A stretch of DNA of 64,000 bases, taken from positions 62,001 to 126,000 of the forward strand of contig NZ_JAHBBH010000004.1 in NCBI RefSeq assembly GCF_019331735.1, in the 5' to 3' direction. Below, piece after piece: positions 17,315 to 24,257 of this stretch (the stretch's first letter is position 1; each line of letters opens with the position of its first letter). The stretch is from Bifidobacterium miconis. GTDB lineage: Bacteria; Actinomycetota; Actinomycetes; Actinomycetales; Bifidobacteriaceae. The translations under genes and the position numbers were made by a program. Below the pieces are notes generated by a model. It had not been told where the DNA came from and searched no databases. It saw nothing but the letters and a program-made list of their open reading frames with translations.

Positions 17315-17581
17315 GTCACGCATGGGAAGATTGAGGCATTTCTGGCAAAGTGTGACGGCCGGGTTGTCACACATCGCGGGAAAGACCATGCGCCGGCAGA
17401 GCGTGACAAACCCAACAAAACCACGGAAACCTTGGAATTCCAAGCAAAACGGCTCGTCAGCCAGAAACCGTCCGGCAAGGCGTCCTGTCACACTCAAAAG
17501 GATTCCCGAACAATCTGCAAGGTCTGACACCGTGCCGCGTCATACCCATTCGGCCTCATGCTGTTCTGCTCAAAGCATGAC
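17315..17581. repeat. Four 42-43-bp units with conserved ends GTCAC...GTGAC
   Basis: Units at 17315-17356, 17366-17407, 17487-17528 and 17539-17581 each begin GTCAC/GTCAT and end GTGAC/CTGAC/ATGAC. Each has a semi-conserved inner right end (GGCAAAG, GGCAGAG, TGCAAGG, CTCAAAG) and a variable centre. Units pair with 9-10 nt between them. The 17100-18016 stretch has no gene I can support. Confidence 0.6.
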
Positions 17582-17679
17582 ACGCGGCACAACATGTCCT
17601 GCACAATATGACCGATCCGTCGCCTCGGAATCGCGCCGCGCGCGATGCTATGTTGGTTGGCGGCGCATCGCGCCGCGAC

Positions 17680-17735
17680 GCTCCCCCAGTCTCGCTACGC
17701 TCGACAGCCCCCTCAGCCGAGGGGGCCGAGGCTCC
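17680..17735. repeat. Divergent palindromic repeat resembling the 77-bp family
   Basis: The order of parts is the same as in the 77-bp repeat (CCCCCAGTC, a short stem around CGCTACGCTCG, GACAGC, a CCCCTCAGCCGAGGGG stem, GCCGAG), but the sequences differ. It lies in the long gene-free stretch before pepO. Confidence 0.55.
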
Positions 17736-18016
17736 GCCAGCGCCCCGAGCGTTGAACACTTACCGACGCTGTGGCCGGGCCGCCGCCGAGAACAGGGCAT
17801 TGCGAGTGAGCGCAACACCGATCCCATCGCGCGACTGCGCAATGCTGAGATTGCACTACCACGCAATCTCACGACGACACGGCATCACGCGTAGCGTGAT
17901 TCCGATACCGCTGGGCAACCGCCCATACACGCCAAATGCGAAAAGCCACGGAACAATCGTGCGCGACGGCCGATTCTCCGCCCGGCGCAACATCGCGCGA
18001 CGTCACCGAACGCAGA

Positions 18017-18029
18017 TAGTATGGGCGGC
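18017..18029 (+). promoter_or_regulatory. TANNNT box (TAGTAT) placed for a leaderless pepO transcript
   Basis: TAGTAT followed by GGGCGGC (7 nt) and then the ATG at 18030. There is no Shine-Dalgarno. This arrangement argues for the second of two in-frame ATGs (18021 and 18030) as the start. Confidence 0.5.
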
Positions 18030-20108
18030 ATGACTACAACGCTCACATCCGGACTCGATCCGGCATCGTTCTCATCCGTCATCAAGCCGTCCGACGATCT
18101 GTTCCGCTACGTAAACGGACCGTGGATCGACACGTACCGCCTGCCCGACGACAAGGCGCGCTACGGTTCGTTCGACAAGCTCGCCGAAGACGCCGAGTCG
18201 CAGATCCGCGAAATCCTCGAAGACGACGACTGCCCGGCCGTCAAGTCGCAGGCGCTCTACCGCTCCTTCCTCGACACCGACGCGATCGAAGCGGCCGGCG
18301 TCGACCCGATCAAACCCGAACTCGAGGCGATCGACTCCGCCGCCGACAAGGCCGCGCTCGTCCGCGCGCTCGGCTCGCTCAACCCGACCGGCGGCCCGGA
18401 CCTGTTCGGCGTTGGCATCTACGGCGATCCGAAGGATCCGACCACCAACATCGCGCACATCGAACAGGGCGGCCTCGGCCTGCCCGACGAGGCGTACTAT
18501 CGCGAGGACCACTACGCGCCGATCCGCGAGGCGTACGTCGACATGGTCGCCAAGCAGCTGCACAACGCCGGCTACGGCGAGCTCGACGCGACGCAGGAGC
18601 AGGCCAAGCGCTTCCTCGAGGTCGAGACGCGCCTCGCCGCGCACCACTGGGACAACGTGTCCACGCGCGACTCGGTCAAGACCTACAACCCGACCGACTT
18701 CGCGCAGCTGAGCGCCACGCTCGCCGACTTCGACATCGCCGCATGGGCCGAGGCATGGCAGGCCGCGTACGACGCGACGCCGGCCGCCGCGGCACAGCCG
18801 GTCAGCGTGCTCGACGTGCTCAAGCGCACGATCGTGCACGAGCCGAGCTTCCTCGAGGGACTCAATTCGTTCTGGAAGTCCACCGACCTCGACGACCTCA
18901 AGCTGTGGGCCCGCGTGCACGCGCTCGTCGGCGCCGCGTCGATGCTGTCCGGCGCGTTCGACACGACGAACTTCGACTTCTACGGCAAGGTGCTCTCCGG
19001 GGCCAAGGCGCAGCGCGACCGCTGGAAGCGCGCCGTGTCGCTCGTCAACGGCATCTGCGGCGAGGACGTCGGCCGCGAGTACGTGCGCCGCCACTTCCCG
19101 GAAAGCTCCAAGCAGCGCATGGAGCAGCTCGTCGCGAACCTGATCGACGCGTACCGCGTGTCGATCACGAACAGCACGTGGCTGGGCGCGGAGACGCGCG
19201 GCAAGGCGCTCGAGAAGCTGTCCAAGTTCACGCCGATGATCGGCTACACCGAGCACTGGCGCGACTACACGGCGTTCGACGTGCACGCCGACGCGGGACT
19301 CATCGCGAACATGGCCGCGGCCAGCCTGTACGAGTCCGGCTACCAGCTGGCGAAGGCCGGCAAGCCGGTCGACAAGGGCGAGTGGGAGATGAACCCGCAG
19401 ACCGTGAACGCGTACTACGATCCGAGCAAGAACGTGATCGTGTTCCCGGCCGCGATCCTGCAGCCGCCGTTCTTCAACCCGGAGGCCGACGACGCGGCCA
19501 ACTACGGCGGCATCGGCGCGGTGATCGGCCACGAGATCGGCCACGGCTTCGACGACCAGGGCGCCCAGTACGACGGCGACGGCACGCTCAACGACTGGTG
19601 GACGGCCGAGGACAAGGCGAACTTCGAGCAGCGCACCAAGGCGCTCATCGAGCAGTACAACGCGTTCGTGCCGACGCAGCTGGCCGAGAAGTACGCCGAT
19701 GAGCCGGGCCGCGCCCCGCACGTCAACGGCGCGCTGACGATCGGCGAGAACATCGGCGATCTGGGCGGCGTGAACATCGCGCTCAAGGCGTACGCGTTCG
19801 CGCTCGACGCGGCCGCGGGACGCGACAAGGACGGCTCTCCGGAGGCGATCGAGGCGTCGCTGGCGACCGCGCCGGAGATGGACGGCTTCACCGGCCTGCA
19901 GCGCTTCTTCCTGAGCTACGCGTCGATCTGGCGCACCAAGAACCGCGACGAGCTGGCCGAGCAGTACCTGCAGATCGACCCGCACTCCCCCGCCGAATGC
20001 CGCACCAACGGCATCGTGCGCAACGTCGACCTGTTCTACAAGGCGTTCGACGTGCACGAGGGCGACGCCATGTGGCTCGACCCGTCCAAGCGCGTCTCCA
20101 TCTGGTGA
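18030..20108 (+). CDS. pepO: M13-family (neprilysin-like) endopeptidase PepO
   Basis: The 692-residue zinc metallopeptidase cuts oligopeptides. The zinc site is HEIGH, starting at about residue 501 (GHEIGHGFDDQGAQYD), with the third ligand in GENIGDLGG at about residue 572. The substrate-binding NAYYDPSKNVIVFPAAILQPP motif precedes it. No signal peptide or membrane anchor is present, so it is cytoplasmic, as in lactic acid bacteria. The start at 18030 is preferred for the -10 spacing. It is single-gene, ending in an intrinsic terminator. It may process peptides brought in by the importer at 1657-8522 (inference). Confidence 0.93.
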   Translation: MTTTLTSGLDPASFSSVIKPSDDLFRYVNGPWIDTYRLPDDKARYGSFDKLAEDAESQIREILEDDDCPAVKSQALYRSFLDTDAIEAAGVDPIKPELEAIDSAADKAALVRALGSLNPTGGPDLFGVGIYGDPKDPTTNIAHIEQGGLGLPDEAYYREDHYAPIREAYVDMVAKQLHNAGYGELDATQEQAKRFLEVETRLAAHHWDNVSTRDSVKTYNPTDFAQLSATLADFDIAAWAEAWQAAYDATPAAAAQPVSVLDVLKRTIVHEPSFLEGLNSFWKSTDLDDLKLWARVHALVGAASMLSGAFDTTNFDFYGKVLSGAKAQRDRWKRAVSLVNGICGEDVGREYVRRHFPESSKQRMEQLVANLIDAYRVSITNSTWLGAETRGKALEKLSKFTPMIGYTEHWRDYTAFDVHADAGLIANMAAASLYESGYQLAKAGKPVDKGEWEMNPQTVNAYYDPSKNVIVFPAAILQPPFFNPEADDAANYGGIGAVIGHEIGHGFDDQGAQYDGDGTLNDWWTAEDKANFEQRTKALIEQYNAFVPTQLAEKYADEPGRAPHVNGALTIGENIGDLGGVNIALKAYAFALDAAAGRDKDGSPEAIEASLATAPEMDGFTGLQRFFLSYASIWRTKNRDELAEQYLQIDPHSPAECRTNGIVRNVDLFYKAFDVHEGDAMWLDPSKRVSIW

Positions 20109-20175
20109 TCGCACGCTGACGCGGTGCGGCCGCATTCTGACCGCACCGTAACCGCAGCGCAGCCAAGATGCCGCC

Positions 20176-20215
20176 GGGCCGCCCTTCCGCAAAGAGGGGC
20201 GGCCCCTTCTTTTTG
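20176..20215 (+). terminator. Intrinsic terminator of pepO
   Basis: The stem GGGCCGCCC/GGGCGGCCC is followed by CTTCTTTTTG, 68 nt after the pepO stop. Confidence 0.85.
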
Positions 20216-20262
20216 CGCGCCCGCCCGCACCCAATGACGCCGACATCGATGCCGGCACCGGC

Positions 20263-20616
20263 CTATGGGGTCACCAGCGGTGTGATGTCCCCGATGGCGG
20301 CGGGATCAAAGGTGAACACGTCCCAGTCACACTGCAGGTTCATCCAGAATTCCGGAGTGGTTCCCAGCGCCTTGCCCAGCCGGTGAGCCATCGCCACGCT
20401 GATGCGGCGCTTGCCATTGACGATCTCCCCCACCGCCGTTTCGGACACGCCGATGGCTTTTGCCAATCGGTAATTGCTGATATGCAGCGGCTCCAGAAAT
20501 TCCTCCTTGAGAATCTCCCCAGGAGTGCTCAGATATTCGCCCGGTCGGCGACTGGTTTCACGTCCCTGCGAATGGTCCGGCTCGCGATCAAGCGTGGTAG
20601 TCCGTGAAGTAGACAT
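20263..20616 (-). CDS. higA: HigA-type antitoxin, XRE family
   Basis: The 117-residue protein has a helix-turn-helix in its central part (YRLAKAIGVSETAVGEIVNGKRRIS, about residues 49-73), preceded by the HigA/VapI opening PGEILKEEFLEPL and followed by LGKALGTTPEFWMNLQCDWDV, all typical of HigA-family antitoxins. It neutralises the toxin and represses the operon. AGGAGG lies 6 nt before the ATG at 20616. The start overlaps the toxin gene by 29 nt, in the toxin-first order typical of HigBA. Confidence 0.88.
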   Translation of the reverse strand: MSTSRTTTLDREPDHSQGRETSRRPGEYLSTPGEILKEEFLEPLHISNYRLAKAIGVSETAVGEIVNGKRRISVAMAHRLGKALGTTPEFWMNLQCDWDVFTFDPAAIGDITPLVTP

Positions 20617-20881
20617 CGGTTGCCTCCTGTTCCTCGTCGTTCCAGCGGAACACGAGCCGGTATTGGCGATTGACCCGAATGCTCCAATACCCGGCGAGAT
20701 CACCGGACAGCTTTTCCAGCCTATTGGCCGGGGGTATCGCCAGATCACGCAACGACCCCGCCGCCTTGAGCATCTGCAATCTTCGCGCCAGCTGCCGTTC
20801 GCAACCGGACGGATATCCCCGCGGATACGGCCCGCCATACAGGAAATCACCCAGCTCCTTGTCCCTTGTCGCAATATACAT
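20588..20881 (-). CDS. higB: HigB/RelE-type toxin
   Basis: The 97-residue protein matches HigB toxins: RDKELGDFLYGG opening, RRLQMLKAAGSLRDLAIPPANRLEKLSGDLAGYWSIRVNRQYRLVFRW and a short VYFTDYH end. Family members are ribosome-dependent mRNA endonucleases. The Arg-rich NRQYRLVFRW strand carries likely catalytic residues. No Shine-Dalgarno precedes the ATG at 20881; the region just upstream is AT-rich with repeated GATA(C/G)TA motifs. It is followed directly by the antitoxin gene. A downstream alternative start cannot be excluded. Confidence 0.85.
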   Translation of the reverse strand: MYIATRDKELGDFLYGGPYPRGYPSGCERQLARRLQMLKAAGSLRDLAIPPANRLEKLSGDLAGYWSIRVNRQYRLVFRWNDEEQEATDVYFTDYHA

Positions 20882-20925
20882 AATACTATCGCAACCCGTT
20901 AGTATCGCAATACGTTACTATCTGG
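20882..20925 (-). promoter_or_regulatory. Promoter/operator of higBA
   Basis: On the minus strand TTGCGATACTA and TTGCGATAGTA are direct repeats 14 nt apart, and TAGTAACG forms an imperfect inverted repeat with the first. TAGTAT may be the -10 box. Such repeats fit autoregulation by the antitoxin. Confidence 0.45.
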
Positions 20926-20953
20926 AACGCGTTGCACGAGCGAACGGTACCCG

Positions 20954-21523
20954 TTAAAAGTCGCCGGCGCCGAAATCGTCCGCGGGAGGTTCTTCGGCGG
21001 GCGGTATGGCGTCGGAAACGGCGGAGGGAACACCGGAGAGGGCATCGGCGGAGACGTCGGAAGACGCTTCGGGGCCGGACGGAGGCTGGGACGCGTCGTC
21101 GGGCAGCGCGACGGCGGCACCGACGGAACCGCCGGGCACGCCGCCGGCCGCACCGTCGCGCTTCGTCTGGTTGAGATGCGACGTGCCATAGTTGAGATCG
21201 TGGCCGACGCTGCTGGCCTCGAGCACGTTGCGCGAGCGCTTGTCGCCGTTGTCGGCGGTCCATTCCTCGGTGGCGAGCACGCCGACGACGATCACCGGCT
21301 GTCCGGTGCGCACGGAGGAGATGACGTTCGCGGCGAGCGCCCGATAGGTTTTGACGGTGATCCACGTGGTCGGCAGGGATTTCCACTGCCGGTTCGCATC
21401 GTAGTAGCCGCGCGTGCAGCCGAGACGGAACGTGCAGATGCTGGGCGGACTGCTGTGTCCGAAGCCCTGCGGCGTGCTGCCCACGCGGCCGGTGATGGTG
21501 ACGAGTCCCTGCTGCAGTGCCAT
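20954..21523 (-). CDS. ssb: Single-stranded DNA-binding protein
   Basis: The 189-residue protein has an N-terminal OB fold (residues ~1-110: QGLVTITGRVGSTP, FRLGCTRGYYDANRQWKSLPTTWITVKTYRALAANVISSVRTGQPVIVVG) and a disordered Pro/Ser/Ala-rich linker. It ends in an acidic tip, ADDFGAGDF, a variant of the usual DDIPF partner-binding tail. AAAGGA precedes the ATG at 21523. It stands alone rather than between rpsF and rpsR, so it may be a secondary SSB (inference). A cluster of DnaA-box-like motifs lies 190-280 nt upstream. Confidence 0.88.
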   Translation of the reverse strand: MALQQGLVTITGRVGSTPQGFGHSSPPSICTFRLGCTRGYYDANRQWKSLPTTWITVKTYRALAANVISSVRTGQPVIVVGVLATEEWTADNGDKRSRNVLEASSVGHDLNYGTSHLNQTKRDGAAGGVPGGSVGAAVALPDDASQPPSGPEASSDVSADALSGVPSAVSDAIPPAEEPPADDFGAGDF

Positions 21524-21711
21524 GATCGGTCCTTTCCTCGGCGCTGACGCCGGCACGGGTGCCGGCGAAGTTGGACCGCGCGGGTCACGGGGCATGGGAC
21601 CTGCCCTTGATGGAGGTGGAGATGCGAGGTTGAGAAGAAAGGGCCTTCGTTGTCAGCCAGCGCCGTGATCCACGCGGTGACCACCACTATGCACGATCAG
21701 CAGCGATCACC

Positions 21712-21799
21712 ACGTGGAAAACGGGCATTGTGGACGCAGACTCGACTCCTCGGCGTGTTGTGGATAACTCCATGTGGACAACCCGCCGACTTATCCACG
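21712..21799. promoter_or_regulatory. Cluster of DnaA-box-like motifs upstream of ssb
   Basis: A perfect box (TGTGGATAA, 21759-21767), a one-mismatch box TTATCCACG (21791-21799) and TGTGGACAA (21773-21781) lie within 41 nt, with weaker CGTGGAAAA and TGTGGACG motifs nearby. This could be a DnaA titration or regulation site. The whole 21524-22056 gap has no gene. Confidence 0.45.
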
Positions 21800-21830
21800 G
21801 CAATCGTTTGATTCGCCTTGCCGCACCAGA

Positions 21831-21938
21831 GTGACATTCGCGACACAAACCAAGCGTTCCTGGCGTCAATGTCACTCAACGGCCGCTTCTTGCGTGACAT
21901 TGACGCCACTTACGCACCATTACTGGAGACTTTGTCAC
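21831..21938. repeat. Two GTGAC...GTCAC units with a 15-bp inverted repeat
   Basis: Units 21831-21875 and 21893-21938 are bounded by GTGAC and GTCAC. TGGCGTCAATGTCAC (21861-21875) and its exact complement (21893-21907) form an inverted repeat with a 17-nt loop. A third partial unit with GGCAAAG follows (21934-21966). The motifs resemble those at 17315-17581. Confidence 0.5.
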
Positions 21939-22056
21939 GCAACGACGCCATCGTGCGCGGCAAAGTCCCCAGCACATCCCGGCTGGCCTCCGGTTTGCCG
22001 CGCAAATAACCGACCTCTCAGCCGCACTGCGATCGGCCGGTCGAACCAAAACGCGA

Positions 22057-23769
22057 TCAATCGGTCGGGTCGAGCGTCAGCAGCGAGAGCGCGTGGGTTG
22101 GCAGGGCGAAGCGCAGCACCAGCGGTTCGCCGTCGGCCGGCACCGTCACGGTACGGTCGTCGGTCAGCCGTTCGAGTTCGCCGGCACGGCGGATCGCGTC
22201 ATACTGTTCGCCTTGCGGATACGCCGGCCGACCCTGCGCGATCCACGCCGTGTGCGCGTTGGAGTGCGCCGCGTCGACGCGATAGTGCGACAGCCGGTAC
22301 GTTCCCGGGCGCAAACCGGCGACGCTCACCTCGACGTCGCGCGATTCGTCGACGTCGATGTCGTCGCAGTGCGAGTAGACGAGCGCCCGCACCGCGCGAC
22401 GATCGTCGGCGGCATCGTTCGCGCCGGCGTCGTCCGCCGCATCGACCGTCGCGACGCAGCCGATGACCGTCTGCGCGCCTTCGCCGGTGTACCGCTGCGG
22501 CGTGCCCTTGCCGTACGCCTCGTCGATCGAACGTTCGAGGTCGACGTCCGGCGCGATGCCGCCGCTCGCCGCAAGACGTTCGCCGCCGAGCCGCGAGAGC
22601 ATGCGGAACGCGTTGAACACGGGTTTGTCGATGTCCTGCGTGCTGAACGAACGCGTGCCGGCGAAGCACTCCTCCTGCGGGAACATGAACGCCCACGCGA
22701 GCGGCGAGACGGCGATGCCGCGCGCCTCGCCGAGCAGGCGGATGCGATCGTACGCCTCGGCCACGTAGGACGCGTAGTATTCGCTGTTGCGGAAGCGCAT
22801 GTTCGAGTTGTCGGCGATGTTGCCGGCCGCCCACGTGTCCGGATCCGCTTCGGACAGCACGACGTGTCGATCGCCGAATCCTTCGGCTTCGATAACGTCG
22901 AGCCCCTGCTCGACCTGGTGCACGAGGTTGCCGACGCTCGGCACGGCCTTGTCCGCGTTCGGCCGGCCGCCCGGGAAATGGGCGCCCTTGACGTGGAAGG
23001 TCACGAAGTCGAGGCGCGCGCCGGTGCCGCCGGTGCATGCGTTCTCACCCTCGCGGCAGTGCTTCAGGAACGCCTGCAGCAGGCGTCGTCCGCTGCCGCC
23101 GTCGAACACGCCGGTGACGGCCGGGCCGGACAGCCGCGCGCCCGGCAGCACCGAGTGCAGCGCGTCCTCCGTGTAGTCGTACAGCGTGCAGTAACCGTCG
23201 TCGCCGCCCGCCCAATAGCCGATGTCGGGCTCGTTCCACAGCTCGAAGTACCACGTGCCGAGTTCGGACTCACCGTAGCGCTCCTTGAGATGCGCGGCGA
23301 GCGCGGCGATGAACGCATGCCACTTCTCCCAGCTCTTGGGCGGGTACGTCCAGCCGTTCGCATGGTACAGGTCGACCCACGGCAGGTGCGGCTGGTCGCG
23401 GTACTTCGGGTCGGCGAGCGCCTCGGGCATGAAACCGAGCTCGACGAACGGCTTGTTGCCGGATTCGACGATCGCGTCGAGGATCATGTCGTAGTGCGTG
23501 AAGTCGTAGACCGGATTGCCGTCCGCGTCCTCCGTGTAGATGTTCGTCGAGCCGAACTTGGGGCTGCCGTAGCAGTTGCCCGAGCAGAACATGAAGTGCG
23601 CGCGCACCCAGTAGGGCGCGTCCGGCAGCGCTCCGAAACGGCCGAGCAGCCGCTTGCCCTCCGGCATGTACGTGTAGTTGCATTCGTCGTAGCCGATGAA
23701 CCGCCAGTCGTGGCCCAACGGCCCGGTTGCGCGCGTCGCGTCGACGTTGATGCGGCAGATGTCGTTCAT
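22057..23769 (-). CDS. Beta-xylosidase, glycoside hydrolase family 39
   Basis: The 570-residue GH39 enzyme releases xylose from xylo-oligosaccharides. The acid/base is Glu180 in ELWNEPD; the nucleophile is Glu307 in HVVLSEADPD. The N-terminal half is the TIM barrel and the C-terminal ~130 residues form a beta domain. There is no signal peptide, so substrate must be imported first. CAAAGGAGCATCA precedes the ATG. It has a near-consensus promoter and a LacI-type operator just after it. The nearby glycosidase fragment, sugar-binding lipoprotein and distant xylB fit xylan-oligosaccharide use (inference). Confidence 0.9.
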   Translation of the reverse strand: MNDICRINVDATRATGPLGHDWRFIGYDECNYTYMPEGKRLLGRFGALPDAPYWVRAHFMFCSGNCYGSPKFGSTNIYTEDADGNPVYDFTHYDMILDAIVESGNKPFVELGFMPEALADPKYRDQPHLPWVDLYHANGWTYPPKSWEKWHAFIAALAAHLKERYGESELGTWYFELWNEPDIGYWAGGDDGYCTLYDYTEDALHSVLPGARLSGPAVTGVFDGGSGRRLLQAFLKHCREGENACTGGTGARLDFVTFHVKGAHFPGGRPNADKAVPSVGNLVHQVEQGLDVIEAEGFGDRHVVLSEADPDTWAAGNIADNSNMRFRNSEYYASYVAEAYDRIRLLGEARGIAVSPLAWAFMFPQEECFAGTRSFSTQDIDKPVFNAFRMLSRLGGERLAASGGIAPDVDLERSIDEAYGKGTPQRYTGEGAQTVIGCVATVDAADDAGANDAADDRRAVRALVYSHCDDIDVDESRDVEVSVAGLRPGTYRLSHYRVDAAHSNAHTAWIAQGRPAYPQGEQYDAIRRAGELERLTDDRTVTVPADGEPLVLRFALPTHALSLLTLDPTD

Positions 23770-23844
23770 TGATGCTCCTTTGAAGAGTTTTGGCGTTGCG
23801 CCGGGCAGGGCGCTCGGTTGCCGTCAGGTTGCTTTGCCCGACAT

Positions 23845-23862
23845 GGGCTTAACGTTAAACCC
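23845..23862 (-). promoter_or_regulatory. LacI-type operator of the GH39 gene
   Basis: GGGCTTAACGTTAAACCC is an 18-bp near-perfect palindrome centred on CG. It lies directly downstream of the -10 box, so a repressor would block RNA polymerase. A related site is at 28466-28479. Confidence 0.7.
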
Positions 23863-23870
23863 AATATCAT

Positions 23871-23898
23871 ATTATATGCCGGCACGGCCGTAAGTCAA
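23871..23898 (-). promoter_or_regulatory. Near-consensus promoter of the GH39 gene
   Basis: TTGACT (23893-23898) and TATAAT (23871-23876), read on the minus strand, are separated by 16 nt. It is the best sigma-70-like promoter in the window. Confidence 0.8.
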
Positions 23899-23916
23899 TT
23901 CGCCGTGCCGGCTCGG

Positions 23917-24108
23917 TCACGCGTCGGACGCAGACGCGACCAGCGCGATTTCCTTTGCCGCGTCGCGGTACGCCTGCTCGTGTCCGTATTCCTGAAACAG
24001 GCAGAACACTCCGTTGGCATTGGTGCTCGGAATGAAGTTGCACCCGGAAATCCATTCCCGGCTGATGTACCAGCCCCAGATCTCGTCTTCAGTCCAGCGA
24101 CGTTTCAC
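23917..24108 (-). pseudogene. N-terminal remnant of a GH5-like/1,4-beta-xylanase-type glycosidase
   Basis: A 63-codon frame with a good ribosome site (AAGGACGATCG before a GTG) encodes RRWTEDEIWGWYISREW, ISGCNFIPSTNANG, QEYGHEQAYRDAAKEIALV and then stops. This matches, from memory, the first ~60 residues of large cytoplasmic glycosidases that open W-T-x-x-x-A-x-x-W-Y ... GCNFIPS and continue with the barrel. The rest of the enzyme is absent, so I read it as a decayed gene truncated at its first barrel strand. It could still be expressed as a short peptide. Confidence 0.5.
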
Positions 24109-24174
24109 CGATCGTCCTTCCTCGTTGAAATCCTCTTCATCATCTTTGTCATTGCCTCCATCATCGTCATCATG

Positions 24175-24206
24175 AAAACGCGGGCGGGAATAACCTCCCC
24201 GCCCGC
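24175..24206 (-). terminator. Intrinsic terminator of the sugar-binding lipoprotein gene
   Basis: GCGGGCGGG (24180-24188) pairs with CCCGCCCGC (24198-24206); on the minus strand GTTTTC follows. It lies 52 nt after the stop. Confidence 0.75.
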
Positions 24207-24257
24207 TTGGGACACGATCGGCAGGAGCAGAGCCAGCCGCGTCACGTCATTCGACGG

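Noticed and set aside
17192..17530. A minus-strand 112-codon frame in the gap before pepO
   Set aside because: It runs across the repeat units, has no ribosome site and no recognisable domain; composition is non-coding-like.
17315..17581. CRISPR array in the gene-free stretch
   Set aside because: Ends are only 5-7 conserved bases, the spacing between pairs is irregular (79 nt in the middle), and no cas gene is present.
21712..21799. Chromosomal replication origin
   Set aside because: Only two or three good DnaA boxes, no AT-rich unwinding region, and no dnaA, dnaN or rpmH nearby.
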